64,000 bases of DNA, from contig JAEMBT020000001.1 in NCBI GenBank assembly GCA_018873245.2, positions 6,724,220-6,788,219 on the forward strand. Direction: 5' to 3'. Each line of letters starts with the position of its first letter. Position 1 is the stretch's first letter. The DNA comes from Archegozetes longisetosus (lineage: Eukaryota; Arthropoda; Arachnida; Sarcoptiformes; Trhypochthoniidae). The notes under the pieces are model-generated. The model ran no database searches, had not been told where the DNA came from, and saw only the letters and a list, made by a program, of their open reading frames with translations. This document shows, in pieces, positions 20,725 through 31,317 of the stretch. A program made the translations under genes and the position numbers.

Positions 20725-21579
20725 ATGGCCAAAAATTCAGCTCCGAATTATCTTCAAGTCGCTAATATTAGATTTTCGCCTAATTTTTCAAAAGCAAACA
20801 TAGAATTCGCTCTAAACTATAAACCTTTAAATACGGATAAGTTTCTAATAACTTATCCAAAATGTGGCACAACTTGGACTCAACAAATTATATGCCTTAT
20901 ACTCAATAATGGAGTACCAAAGAGTGATGATAAAGATTTTATACGTGATTCTTTTATCGAAAGAACGGGAAGCAGTTCCATAAACACATCACTGGATCCA
21001 AGAGTCATTAAAACTCATTTACCATTCGATTTAGCGCCTTATAATAAGTCTTCGAAGTATTTGTGTGTCTTAAGGAATCCAAAAGATACTTGTGTTTCAT
21101 ACTATTATCACACAAAGGCAACAATTGCTCATGGATTCGATGGTGATTTCCATGAGTTCTTCAAATGTTGGATTAATGGAGAACTATATTATGGAGATTA
21201 TTTTCAACACGTTCTTTCTTATTGGTCTCACAGATTTGATGATAATTTTAGCTTCTTGGTCTATGAACATATGAAATATAATACAAGAGATGCTGTCCTT
21301 GAAATTGCACGATTTCTTGGAGATCAATTCGTGATTAAGTTAAAAGAAAATGATGAGTTGATTTTAAATAAAGTGATAGAGAATTCTACTATTGGTTCAA
21401 TGAAGAGCTCACTTCAAAAGTCTGGCTTTGATAAGTTAATGAGAAAAGGAATAGTTGGTGACTGGAGAAATCATTTTACTAAATCTGAAAGTGATTTAGT
21501 CGATGAAAAAGTGAAACAATATTTTACTGGAACAGGTCTGGACGAATTATGGATTGAAGAAATGAAGTGGTCACATTAA
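20725..21579 (+). CDS. Cytosolic sulfotransferase (SULT1 of this cluster)
   Basis: The enzyme transfers sulfonate from PAPS to a hydroxyl or amine of a small molecule in the cytosol. The 5'-phosphosulfate loop 'YPKCGTTW' lies near residue 44, the catalytic His is in 'KTHLPFDL', the 3'-phosphate site is 'LRNPKDTCVSYYYH', and the C-terminal PAPS motif is 'RKGIVGDWRNHFT'. About 284 residues is normal for the family. There is no signal peptide or membrane segment, and the gene is intronless. I chose the ATG at 20725 because all paralogs align from 'MAKN'. An in-frame ATG at 20707 would add six residues. A MITE begins four bases after the stop. The substrate cannot be told from sequence. Confidence 0.93.
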   Translation: MAKNSAPNYLQVANIRFSPNFSKANIEFALNYKPLNTDKFLITYPKCGTTWTQQIICLILNNGVPKSDDKDFIRDSFIERTGSSSINTSLDPRVIKTHLPFDLAPYNKSSKYLCVLRNPKDTCVSYYYHTKATIAHGFDGDFHEFFKCWINGELYYGDYFQHVLSYWSHRFDDNFSFLVYEHMKYNTRDAVLEIARFLGDQFVIKLKENDELILNKVIENSTIGSMKSSLQKSGFDKLMRKGIVGDWRNHFTKSESDLVDEKVKQYFTGTGLDELWIEEMKWSH

Positions 21580-21583
21580 TTTA

Positions 21584-22118
21584 TTAGGTCGAACCAAAAG
21601 TTCCTGCCAACTCTTTTTATTCCTTGTTTATAAGGATGTTTCTCAAGATTCTTATTGAATAATATTGACTTATGTATTTACTACGTAATATTGAAGTTTC
21701 ACATAGTTATCATTATTATTTTGATTTTAATATTAAGAAATGTTTTTCGACAAAACTTCCTGAAAGTGTAACATGGCAAGATTAGAAGTGAAAAATAAGG
21801 GCATTATATGTTATCGGGGGGATACGCCAAGTAAAATCGCAAATCAACCTTGGATGCAATAGCTTGCATAAAAGTCTAAAATAAAAAAACACTTTTTTAA
21901 AGGACTTTTGAAGGAAACTCATATGCTATAATTCGGGATGATTAACAAGAATCAAGAGTTTTTTTTTGGTATTATCTTGTTGCCTGACCCCTGGTAAACG
22001 ATCTTAATTATAGGTGGATAACATGTTCATCTGATGATACAAACCAACCTCTAGTATCTTTTACTGTTTTTGAAATATTTGAAAAATAAAGTTGGCAAAG
22101 ACTTTTGGTTCGACCTAA
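21584..22118. mobile_element. TA-flanked MITE directly after SULT1
   Basis: Inverted ends 'ttaggtcgaaccaaaagt' / 'acttttggttcgacctaa' continue as 'gccaact' and 'agttggc'. TA flanks both sides (21582-21583 and 22119-22120). Length is 535 bp, non-coding. It may supply the 3'UTR and polyadenylation site of SULT1. Confidence 0.78.
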
Positions 22119-22176
22119 TATTTACGAGTATTTTATTGTAAATATTGACTCTTAAGGAAAAGTTGTCAATAATAAC

Positions 22177-24542
22177 CAGCCTGACCACATCTCTTTCGCC
22201 AATTCCTTGATTTTTTCAATAAAAACTGAATAATTACCTGGACATTCCGGGACATCAAATTTATTGCCATTTTTTAAGTAAACATTACTTTCTATCATAT
22301 TTAGTATCATTTTTAGCGGCTTTGATTAGATTTTCGTTATTTAGTACAAAATTTTCAAATTCACAGCAATTCATTGAAAAATTAATTTTAGTATATATTT
22401 CAGCTTTAATTGTGTCCTCATTTATTCAACCTCGGTCATCTTTCAAACCTTTTTCATTGTGCTAAACACGCTTTCTATGAAATCACTCGCTATTGGGATT
22501 GCGTAAACAGTTTCAACAACTTTTGTTAAATTTGGTAAATCTGAGCTTTATCTTCAGAGTTAAACATCATTAAAAATTCATTGAATAAACTGATTTCATC
22601 GAACATCTTGTCGCGATTCACTTTCATATTCAATACATTCAAGATTTGATTGATATTTTCATAATCAAGTTTGTCGTCCAAATTAAGGACTTTAAAATGT
22701 TTGAAAATAGATTATTCAAAATTAAAATGCTTTTCTAAATAATCCAGAGCCCTGTCATAGCATTTCAATGCTTCACATTCAAAAGTCTCACGTTCAGAAA
22801 CAGATATACTCTTGAGGTAATCATTAATATTAGAGCCAAAAAACTTATGTTTACGTCTATTTGTCAATTGTATTTTCAACTTCATCATTATGTCATATAA
22901 ATTGCTTGAATTGACTTCATTACTCTGCAAAAGTTCTAAATTCTGGTGAAATATTTTCATTAGATGTTTAGTAAATTCTAAATATAGATCAGAACTATTC
23001 AATCTATTCATTTTTACACCCCAAACAAATTCAACTATAACTTTATGACAATTATCCGTACCGATTCCTATAAAATAGTTTTTAATTTCTGTAGAATTTT
23101 TCAACAAACGCTCTATTGCTGGAAATAGTGAAAGCCAACGAGTAGGGACATGTTTTAGTATTTTCTGGAACTCTGTTCCACTGAACTCGTAGCAAGACTT
23201 GAGAGATTCGATACGCTTTGCAGAATTTGAAAAATGTGCAAATATTTTGATGATTAGATTTTCCATATCTAAGTCCAGTTTCATTAAGGAGTATTTGGTC
23301 TTATTATGAATTAAATGACAATTACAATTCGCTTTTACTATAAAATTATTTTCTGACTTGAAGTTTTCATAGACTGAATGATAATTACCATAATTTTCAT
23401 TTGCATTTTCAGCACTGTAAGCAATTACTTGATTTTGATTCAACTCATTATTGACTAAAGATTTCTTTAATTGATCATAAATAGCATCAGATTTTTCATT
23501 TGAGTCTTCGTAGAAATCAAGTACGAAATTGAATATCCGATTAGTTTTATCAAAATACTGAATACCGATTGGAAATAGTTTAATGCTTCCCTTATTAGAA
23601 GAATCGCTTGCTATTGAAAATGCTTTACCTCTAGTTTTATTCAAATGAGATTTGATAGAAGCTGGAGACAGAACGTTCTTCACTATAGCTTCCACTTTGG
23701 TTCGACCACAACGTAATCCTCTGGCAATCAGTAAATAAAATTCTGAATTAATTTGTTACCACAGTCAGTCGATCGGTAACTCAAGTGATGACTTACTGAA
23801 TGATATGCCAGACACACCTCTGAGACAACTATAGATTTGGTTTCACTTGAATCACATTTAGCTATGAAATTACCTAACGCTGAAGACATTTTGGCCGAAT
23901 TCACATTTGATTCGTGTGATTTCGATTTTCTGTGTGTATTGACAGCTGAAATGCCTTCGTATTTAATTGTGAATTGAGTTTTACATAATATACAATTAGC
24001 TTTGAAGTCATCAACTTTTCTCAGCCAATCTTTATATCCAACTTTCGAAAGTCATATGTCCTGGAAATAAGTCAATCTCTTCTTTGATTTTTTTTTGCGA
24101 TTCATTAATAGTTCGTTTGTTTGACATGATATTAGTTTGTTAGCAATTAATTGATATAATAATAAATAATTTCAGTATTTATTGAAAACAAATATTAAAT
24201 CTTTAGCGAAATGTAAATTATTTGTTCAGAAAATATAGTAACATTATATACTATTAGTGTGAACATTAGTAACAAATAATTATGAGTAAATGCATGATTA
24301 CTTCAGGATTCAGCTATATTTTATGCCTATTTTACAGTTTTGTTTTAGTATTGATATAGAGTAATGATAAGTACATTTACATTCTTTTAATACAATTTCG
24401 AAAAATCTATTTTTTAAACATTTTGTGAAACATTTGTCATTCCTGGACACTTGTATGTCAAGGAATGGTCCATTCCTTCAACCTGGACACAGTTCACGAT
24501 TCCTGGACTGTTAAGGTCATTCCGGGACATGTGGTCAGGCTG
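22177..24542 (-). mobile_element. hAT transposon
   Basis: The ends are 'cagcctgaccacat' and its complement, flanked by a perfect 8-bp duplication, 'ataataac', at 22169-22176 and 24543-24550. CAG..CTG ends and an 8-bp duplication are hAT hallmarks. Subterminal copies of 'cattccgggacat' and 'attcctggaca' occur near both ends. It encodes a decayed hAT transposase on the minus strand. Confidence 0.92.
22400..24127 (-). pseudogene. hAT transposase (ZBED/SCAND3-like), broken
   Basis: From the ATG at 24127 the minus strand begins 'MSNKRTINESQKK'. A frame change leads to a BED-type finger, 'CILCKTQFTIKYEGISAV' with 'HRKSKSH'. The long open part (23695-22712) carries 'FSIASDSSNKGSIKLFPIGI' (first catalytic Asp), 'AENANENYG', 'KANCNCHLIHN' and 'HVPTRWLSLFPAIERLL', as in the ZBED/SCAND3 branch. 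After the stop at 22712 the dimerisation region is still readable in pieces, 'IPIASDFIESVFSTMKK', near 22460. At least three frame disruptions are visible, so it is inactive. Confidence 0.82.
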
Positions 24543-24784
24543 ATAATAACTGAAGGACTGAAGAAATTAATGTTCTGATAATAAAATAAGCTAATTTGAC
24601 AACTATTTCTGCTGTTAGCTCTCGGCAGAAAACTGAAAAATTATATTAAAAACTTATCTGCAACTCATCCACAAAGTTTAATACACCTCGCGACAAAAAA
24701 ATAAGTGTAAAGTTCTTAGTGAAAATTACAATATTTTGACCTAAAATTTACCACAAGTATGCATTTGATTCTAACTATTACAAC

Positions 24785-25065
24785 TAAAATCAAATGACGA
24801 TTTAATTCGGCCTCCCTCTGCAGCCATACGCTTTTCAATGAGTTCTTTCATAGTTTTTTAAAACGGTTCCTATACGTCTAATTATAAATTGTCTCATACT
24901 TTGTTTATTTTTGCAACCCACAGTTAAAATTTTTTTTGTTCTTTATTCTTAATAATATCCTTTATTGTTCTCCTTGAGTGTTCAATCAGGTTGAGGCCGG
25001 AAAAATTAATTCTCAAAATATGCCATGGGTTTCTGGATTTTTTTTCGTAAGGATTACAATAAAAC
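24785..25065 (-). pseudogene. Tc1-like transposase C-terminal fragment
   Basis: The minus strand reads 'YCNPYEKKSRNPWHIL', then 'FSGLNLIEHSRRTIKDIIKN', which matches the 'SPDLNPIEnlW..lK' region with the catalytic acidic residue. It is followed further left by 'RMAAEGGRIKSSFDF', a typical end of such proteins. The rest of the transposase is missing, and a MITE at 25066-25459 interrupts it on the right. A continuation 'FWVRF' is readable at 25460-25490. Confidence 0.6.
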
Positions 25066-25459
25066 CAAAGAGTAGAGAGTAAAAGAGAGGACACTTCTAT
25101 GGGGAGTATGGGCCTCAAAAACATGCACTTTAAAAACACCACCTTTTAGATACCTGGAGAAACATAGCGTAAATGCTCACTTTTTAAAAAATAAAATTTT
25201 CTGGGTACTTGAAAAACTATTTTTCGAAAACAGAGTAAAAAAACTGTTCAGGAACAAGGGCTCTAACCCGCTATGAACACAAGTTATATTGCTTAGTGTA
25301 CTTATTCATTTGACCATAGTCCACCTAACATAAATAGGCCTAATAAAACTTGTACTTAATAGTGAAATGTAGAATATCTGATTCCGATAGTTAGATGTCA
25401 CTGTTTTTTTATACCTAAAATTACTACAGAGTGTCCTCTCTTTTACTCTCTACTCTTTG
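25066..25459. mobile_element. MITE with 7-8 bp target duplication
   Basis: Inverted ends 'aaagagtagagagtaaaaga' and its complement are flanked by 'ataaaac(c)' at 25059-25066 and 25460-25467. Length is about 394 bp, with no coding capacity. An 8-bp duplication would suggest hAT, but the terminal sequence is not diagnostic. It landed inside the Tc1 fragment. Confidence 0.75.
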
Positions 25460-25546
25460 ATAAAACCTGACCCAAAAATGTCTGTAAAACTTGTTTATCC
25501 TTCAATTTTTTCGCCATCTATTAGCTATTACTATAGTTTTGATTAG

Positions 25547-25552
25547 TCAGTT
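25547..25552 (+). promoter_or_regulatory. SULT2 initiator TCAGTT
   Basis: 'tcagttgtag' matches the arthropod initiator consensus. A start at 25549 gives a 5'UTR of about 54 nt to the ATG at 25603, the same spacing as in SULT1 and SULT4. No good TATA box is seen 30 bp upstream. Confidence 0.4.
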
Positions 25553-25602
25553 GTAGAGCAAAACTATTTGCTTTGAAACATAAACAAATTATTTGGACAA
25601 CT

Positions 25603-26442
25603 ATGGCAAACACTTCAGTTCCGTCGTATCAAACAATTAATAACTTTCGATTCCCTCCAGAAGCTAAACGACAAAACTTCGAGTTTGCCTTAAACTATAA
25701 GCCGAAGAGTACGGATCAATTTTTAGTCACTTATCCAAAAAGTGGTACGACTTGGACTCAACAGATTATGCGTCTCATAGTGAACGACTGGATGCCGCAC
25801 AAGAGTGACGAACAATTTATATTCAGCTCTTTTATTGACTTCAGAGGAATAGAGTGTATAAATGCATCGCTGAATCCAAGAGTTTTTAAAACTCATTTAC
25901 CGTTTCATTTAATGCCTTATAATAAGTCCGCAAAATATTTGTGTGTCTTTAGAAACCCAAAAGACACTTGTGTTTCGTTTTATTTCCATGTCAAGAGTTT
26001 AGCTGATTATCAATTTGATGGTGATTTTCATGAGTTTTTCAAATACTGGATTAATGCACAGATTTGTTATGGAGACTATTTTGAACATGTCCTGTCTTTA
26101 TGGTCACACAGATTTGATGATAATTTTAGTTTTTTGGTTTACGAACAGATGAAATATAATACAAGAGATGCTGTTCTGAAAATTGCACAATTTCTTGGAG
26201 AGGAATTTGTGGTTAGGCTAAAAGAAGATAATGGATTGTTGTTAAATAAAGTTTTAGAGAGCTCTACAGTTGAGTCAATGAAGTCAGAGCTGAAGTTCGA
26301 TTTTTTGATTAGAAAAGGAATAGTTGGTGACTGGAAAACATATTTTACTAAAGCTGAGAGCGATTTAGTCGATGAAAAAGTAAGAAAGTTATTCGCAGGA
26401 ACAGGTCTGGATCAATTGTGGACTCAAGAAATGAAGTGGTAA
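25603..26442 (+). CDS. Cytosolic sulfotransferase (SULT2 of this cluster)
   Basis: All PAPS-binding elements are present: 'YPKSGTTW', 'KTHLPFHL' with the catalytic His, 'FRNPKDTCVSFYFH' and 'RKGIVGDWKTYFT'. The protein is about 279 residues, intronless and without signal peptide. The open frame extends upstream to a TTG at 25573, but the first ATG is 25603, which aligns with the other paralogs ('MANTSVPSYQTINN'). It is clearly diverged from SULT1, 3 and 4 and closer in wording to the pseudogene at 27170 and to SULT5. In the P-loop the Cys of the other copies is Ser, which is common in the family. Confidence 0.93.
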   Translation: MANTSVPSYQTINNFRFPPEAKRQNFEFALNYKPKSTDQFLVTYPKSGTTWTQQIMRLIVNDWMPHKSDEQFIFSSFIDFRGIECINASLNPRVFKTHLPFHLMPYNKSAKYLCVFRNPKDTCVSFYFHVKSLADYQFDGDFHEFFKYWINAQICYGDYFEHVLSLWSHRFDDNFSFLVYEQMKYNTRDAVLKIAQFLGEEFVVRLKEDNGLLLNKVLESSTVESMKSELKFDFLIRKGIVGDWKTYFTKAESDLVDEKVRKLFAGTGLDQLWTQEMKW

Positions 26443-27165
26443 TCGCAATAGACTTTTTTCGGGTATTTTATTGTTAATGTTTTATTTGCTAATATTATGT
26501 TCGAGATTAAACTACTGAAAACGTTATAACTTTTTAACGATTGTTATATTCTCTGATAATAGTTATTAATAGACATTATGTAATTCAATTAATAGCTCAT
26601 TCAATTAATAATCAGAACTATTTTCAAACCTAACAATAACTAGTGGTACATGACTTCCGGGACATTTATTGACAACTACAAAAGGTAGATATAAAGGTCA
26701 AATATAAAAAGGGTTTTACTATAAAAAAAAATTTCATTTGACTAGAATTAAAGCAGATCAATTTTAATACTTCCTATTTTTAGCCCAGTAACATTTTTTC
26801 AACAATATATAGAAAGGATGCGACCCAGAAATGCACGTCGTGGAATATGATTTTCAAACTATAGTATGCAATGAGGTATTTACGTTGTTAATGACACTCT
26901 GCGATAATGCTTTATAAGTATTAGTTTGGGTTTATCTCCATTTACCTAACCTTAACTGAACTAAAACATGAGCGTGATTTGCAATAATACTGTACTAATT
27001 GCCACATTGCATACTAGAGCCAATTTTCAACTTGAACGCAGTCATCATTTTAGTTTGAACTGACTTTATTTAGACTCAGTGACTACATATAAATTGTTGA
27101 TTATAAGGATCACTCGTATTAAGAAAATAATATTTTCTGCTAGGCGACTAAAGAAAATGATCTCA
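26443..27165. other. Intergenic, no feature seen
   Basis: AT-rich sequence between SULT2 and the SULT pseudogene. No repeat or ORF that I can support. Confidence 0.4.
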
Positions 27166-27169
27166 AAAT

Positions 27170-27590
27170 CACTATTATGTTGGACTTCCCTCCCATTATA
27201 TCAAACAATACTTCCGATTTCCTCCACAAGTTAAACGGCAAAACTTTGAGTTCGTTCTAAACTACAAGCTGAAAAACGCCGATAAATTTCTGGTGACTTA
27301 TTTAGCAGATGAAATATACAAGAGTCGCTGTTCTGAAAATTGGGCAATTTTCTGGAGATCAATGTGTGGTTAAGTTAAAACAAAATAATCAATTCTTATC
27401 AAATAGAGTTTTAGAGAGTTCTACATTTGAATCAATGAAGTCAGAGCTGAAGTTCAATATTTTAGTTAGATAAGGAATAGTTGGCGACTAGAAAAGTCTT
27501 TTACTAAGGATCAAAGTGATTTAATTGATCAAAAAGTAAAAATTTTCACTGCAACAGGTATGGATTGAACAAATGAAGTGATAATCGAAG
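27170..27590 (+). pseudogene. Sulfotransferase pseudogene with internal deletion
   Basis: The 5' part matches SULT2 codons from 'YQTI' to 'KFLVTY' ('ttctggtgacttat'). The sequence then jumps to the region of 'QMKYNTRDAVLKI', so about 400 bases including the PAPS loop, catalytic His and 3'-phosphate site are gone. The rest resembles 'ESSTFESMKSELKFN' and 'GIVGD' but contains stops (TAA after 'LVR', TAG in 'GD.KS') and shifts. It precedes the intact RCC1-BTB gene, in the position expected for an ancestral SULT plus RCC1-BTB pair. Confidence 0.85.
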
Positions 27591-28065
27591 CAAACTTTTT
27601 ACGAGTATTTTATTGTTTTATTTAATGATTTCAAGTTTAACATTACCTAAGATCGTATAACTCTATTAGTGTCATATTTAGTGATAAATTTTCATTTTGT
27701 TCGTTTAACTGACAATAACTATTCTCTAATCAAATGTCATATCTGTTGCTATCACGCGCTTAACAAATATGAACCAGAAATGTCTATCAAAATCTGGTAT
27801 CTCAGCAAAAGTTATACAAAAAAAATGTAATAATAATTCTCAAGTTTTATTGAAACTATGGAAAACAACCGATAATAAGGTATCATATCTTAAGCACAAT
27901 AACAAACCAAACTTTATGTTTATGTAGTAAAACTAAAACAAGAAATATTTAATTATTATATTCTATACTAAGAATTGAACAATCAGCTTTGCCCTAATTT
28001 CGTTGAGAATAAAGTTTCGTTTGAAGAGTTTCGCATTTGTAAAGTTGATTTCATTAACATAAATT
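27591..28065. other. Upstream region of the RCC1-BTB gene
   Basis: No coding sequence. A TCAG word at about 27983 could be an initiator about 80 bp before the ATG, but TATA support is lacking. Confidence 0.3.
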
Positions 28066-29718
28066 ATGGCAAACTTGAATAACTATCCAATTCTAAGAAG
28101 TTTAAACTCAAAATTTCTATCTAACCTGAAAATAGTGTGTGTGTTTGGCATAAATGCAAGTGAAGTAATATTAGTGACTAAAGATGATCTGGTCTATGCG
28201 TTCGGCGATAACCGAAATGGATGTTTGGGTTTAAGTAATTTTAATCGAATATTAGAACCAACGAAAGTTGACATACTTTGCAATAAAGGTATTAACAAAA
28301 TATCTTACGGATTATGTCATGTCATGGCTCTGACCAGTGGTGGCGAACTCTATTCATGGGGTGATAACAGTTACGGTCAGTGTTGTAACGGATCCAAAGA
28401 TAAGTCATCGCAATCTTTGATGAAAAGACAAAACAGTGGTTATAATTGTCCCAAACTGATCAACGACTGGATTAAGAAACCAATCGCTGATATCACTTGT
28501 GGTGCATTTCACACCTTAATTCTGACCCAATCAGGAGAACTGTTTTCTTGCGGTTATAACAGGTTCGGTCAAGTTGGTAATGGGTATAATTGCGACCAAT
28601 TCACTCCAGTTAAGATATCGTTGAATGACTTAAATTCGGAAAAAATAGTCGCAATTTCTTGCGGTTATTATCACTCATTGGCTTTGACCCAAAGCGGACA
28701 GGTCTATAGTTGGGGCAAAAATAATTTTGGACAACTGGGTATCGATACCACTGATGACAATATCAATATTGGTAGTACTAAAAGCCTTAATAGGAGTATA
28801 AGTAGTACTAGTCTTTGCTGTCAAACACCGACACGTATTAGTGGTTTGGAAAATGTTATCATAAAAAAAATTGTAAGTGGTTCGAATCATAATTTATTGC
28901 TATCAACCGATGCCGAGGTCTATGCTTTCGGTGATAATAGTTTTGGTCAAGTCGGGTGTGAAAATGATTGCCGACAACAGAATATTGCTGTTAGGATATA
29001 TACTGAAGAGAAGCAGAAGTTTGTTGATATCGCGGCCTCTTTTTATAGTCATATATCTATTGCTGTCTCACAGAATGGCAAACACTATATTTGGGGGGAG
29101 TGTGGCGGAGAAATAGTCACTATCCCAACCGAAATAGCAACCATAGATATATCTATTCATGACTTATTCGCTGTTTATTCCAAACCTCAGGTCACTTACA
29201 GACCGATCACTTATTTCGATAAATTATCGGTTGCAGAAAGTATTCATAACTCGTTTAATAATCCTAATCATAGTGATCTGAAGATTATTGTTGACAATAA
29301 GTCTATTTATGTTCATAAATCCATTCTTAAGATTCGTTGCGACGCTTTCCATCAGCTATTGAATGATAAACTTGAGGAACTGGACGATGATATTGAAGTC
29401 TTAAGGTTTAATAGGTATTCGTATCCTGTTTATTATTCTTTTCTCAAATATCTTTATACGGATTTTGTTGACATTAAACCCGAAGAGGTTATCGATTTAT
29501 ATAATTTGGCGAACTCTTACTTCGAAGAAGATCTTAAAAAGAAATGTCTATTTCTAATCAAAAGAGATATGACTATTGAAAATGTTTATGATTTCTATTT
29601 ATCAGCCTATAACTATAATAACAAAGAATTGCAGGAATTTTGTTATGAATTTGCGTTAAATAATTATAGACTTTTAAATCCAGAAACAAGACTCAAGTTT
29701 AACTTTAGTTTTGCTTAA
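28066..29718 (+). CDS. RCC1-repeat and BTB domain protein (RCBTB-like)
   Basis: The protein has 550 residues and an intronless frame. The first 370 residues form a beta-propeller of RCC1 repeats. Signature blades include 'VYAFGDNRNGCLGL', 'LYSWGDNSYGQC', 'LFSCGYNRFGQVGNG', 'VYSWGKNNFGQLGI' and 'VYAFGDNSFGQVG', each followed by a Cys/Ser-Gly-x2-His type turn. Residues about 405-500 form a BTB/POZ fold ('HSDLKIIVDNKSIYVHKSIL', 'FLKYLYTD'), then a BACK-like helical tail. RCBTB-type proteins are thought to act as adaptors, often for Cullin-3 ubiquitin ligases or in the nucleus. That role is inferred from the family. Duplicated remnants of its 3' end lie at 34676 and 39905. It looks intact. Confidence 0.92.
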   Translation: MANLNNYPILRSLNSKFLSNLKIVCVFGINASEVILVTKDDLVYAFGDNRNGCLGLSNFNRILEPTKVDILCNKGINKISYGLCHVMALTSGGELYSWGDNSYGQCCNGSKDKSSQSLMKRQNSGYNCPKLINDWIKKPIADITCGAFHTLILTQSGELFSCGYNRFGQVGNGYNCDQFTPVKISLNDLNSEKIVAISCGYYHSLALTQSGQVYSWGKNNFGQLGIDTTDDNINIGSTKSLNRSISSTSLCCQTPTRISGLENVIIKKIVSGSNHNLLLSTDAEVYAFGDNSFGQVGCENDCRQQNIAVRIYTEEKQKFVDIAASFYSHISIAVSQNGKHYIWGECGGEIVTIPTEIATIDISIHDLFAVYSKPQVTYRPITYFDKLSVAESIHNSFNNPNHSDLKIIVDNKSIYVHKSILKIRCDAFHQLLNDKLEELDDDIEVLRFNRYSYPVYYSFLKYLYTDFVDIKPEEVIDLYNLANSYFEEDLKKKCLFLIKRDMTIENVYDFYLSAYNYNNKELQEFCYEFALNNYRLLNPETRLKFNFSFA

Positions 29719-30300
29719 CTTTTTTATGCATACTTATTGTATCTGAAAATTTTATCTCTAATCATATAAACAGATTTTTCTTCATAACTGATAAGATTAC
29801 AAATATTAATATATAATTAGTACAAAATTGCGGATCCATTTATGTAAACAAAATAGAACTATAGATAGTTGAATAAATAACTTGCGATTAAAGCTCTATT
29901 TCATTTATTGAGTCATTAATGTTTCAATAATAAAGCAATATTCAGTTAATTCATGCAAATATCAAAAGTAATAGCCATAATAAGAGTTAAATGAGTCAAT
30001 AAATCATTCGTTATTCCTTTGATTATTGCAACACGATTAAAATTATTGTTAGATATCAGCTCAGCTCACAACTCAAGCTCACTATACTTGAGCTGCCGGT
30101 TCAGCTCAGCTCAGCTCAATGAGTATTAGTTTATGGGACTTATTAGAGTTTACTATTTCTTAAACAATTTATCCAGATAGAAATCTGATACTTTCAATAA
30201 AACGCTTATAAATGATATGCTGTACAGTCTAATGAGGTTTAGTTTAAATTAAATATTTTGCAATAATAGCTAAGATAAAACGATTTTAAGATGTTTTAAC
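29719..30300. repeat. RCC1-BTB 3' flank, duplicated in cluster; GAGCT-rich patch
   Basis: 29730-30010 is the archetype of a flank repeated at about 34755-35060, 39980-40290 and 40910-41040 ('atctgaaaattttatctc', 'catataaac', 'ctgataagattacaaa', 'ggccataatatgag'). At 30055-30125 a patch of 'cagctcagctca' words in both orientations resembles the subterminal DNA of the hAT element at 30309 and may be an older end of the same family. Confidence 0.6.
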
Positions 30301-30308
30301 ATTAAGAT

Positions 30309-30813
30309 TAGAGACTGACATTGAGCGCCGCTTGAGCTGAGCTGAGCTGATGAGCTGAAGTTAAAAATTTTTCAACTTTAAGTATATACAGTATATACAT
30401 ATATATATATAAACTTATTTTTGGTCAAAAGATTAGTATTAACTACTCCCCCTTCTCATCTACATCAATACTTATTCAAACAAAAACATTTTAATTATGC
30501 CTTAAACAAATCTGATAGCGATTTAATAGAAATTAATAATCAATCGTCAAATTCTTGTGATATGTGGAAAACAAGTGACTATTTTACTATTGATGAAAGT
30601 GATAATAAACTAAAATGTAAAAAATGTAGTGAAAAATATGTTAACTTGTCTAAAGATACAACTCGATCGTTGATGTGTTTAAACTCAGTGTTAAAAATTT
30701 TTCATAAAAAAATTTTGATAAATAAGGTATTCCAAATGTATTTTATTTTATGGTCAGCTCATCAGCTCAGCTCACAGCTCATACTGAGCTGAGCTGACCT
30801 TTGTCAGACTCTA
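30309..30813 (+). mobile_element. Short hAT-type element with 8-bp duplication
   Basis: The ends 'tagagactgaca' and 'tgtcagactcta' are inverted repeats, and the perfect duplication 'attaagat' lies at 30301-30308 and 30814-30821. The subterminal regions are packed with 'gagct' pentamers in opposite orientation at the two ends, as hAT transposase-binding sites often are. The interior keeps a BED zinc-finger fragment, so it is an internally deleted derivative. Confidence 0.88.
30541..30720 (+). pseudogene. BED zinc-finger fragment of an hAT transposase
   Basis: The frame reads 'MWKTSDYFTIDESDNKLKCK' and continues 'KCSEKYVNLSKDTTRSLMCL', then 'IFHKK'. The aromatic Trp and Tyr-Phe, Cys-x2-Cys and the 'TTRSL' helix fit a BED finger, though only one of the two His is evident. 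The open frame extends back to about 30421 from a TTG, without a good start. No catalytic domain follows before the element ends. Confidence 0.6.
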
Positions 30814-30821
30814 ATTAAGAT

Positions 30822-31240
30822 AGAGTTAAATATTCAATAATTTATTTCGAAAGTAGTTTAGTGTTTCAATTCAATGCTTAAGTACTTTGATTCGGAATAA
30901 ACTTTAATTTAATGATTTGATATTTTAATTACCCATAATTTTAAACAACAAAATACGATTGAAATATAGACCGCTTAAAACTCAGACTAGAATTTCTTAC
31001 TTTGTAACTATTTTCCAGTATTTCTAACAAATATCAAAATGTTTCGCAAGAAAAGTTAATATTGAGGTCTAAAAATTATTTTTGATATAAAGAAATGATA
31101 AAAATTGTCACACAAAAGAATAACAAAGATTTCATAAAAATTTTTCTTCACAAACGCATAACATAACTAATAAGCGAATATGTATTAGTCAATCAAAATG
31201 AGACCACATCTACAAACTATCTCATTTATTGGTTCAAATC
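30822..31240. other. SULT3 5' flank, no gene seen
   Basis: AT-rich. Parts resemble the flank of SULT4 around 38520-38660 ('agaatatcaaaggtttcata', 'ctaatcgatattagtcaatc'), consistent with duplication of the SULT unit. Confidence 0.45.
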
Positions 31241-31245
31241 TTATC

Positions 31246-31284
31246 TATATAAGCAAGTTTTTAGCAAAGGTTGCATTAATCAGA
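31246..31284 (+). promoter_or_regulatory. SULT3 core promoter, TATA plus TCAG
   Basis: 'tatataag' at 31246-31253 and the initiator 'tcagatc' at 31280 are 34 bp apart, as in SULT4. The intervening 'caagtttttagcaaaggttg' is nearly identical to SULT4. The leader downstream is now interrupted by the insertion at 31318. Confidence 0.62.
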
Positions 31285-31317
31285 TCTTATAAATAGAGTG
31301 AATTAGATAGACCTTAA

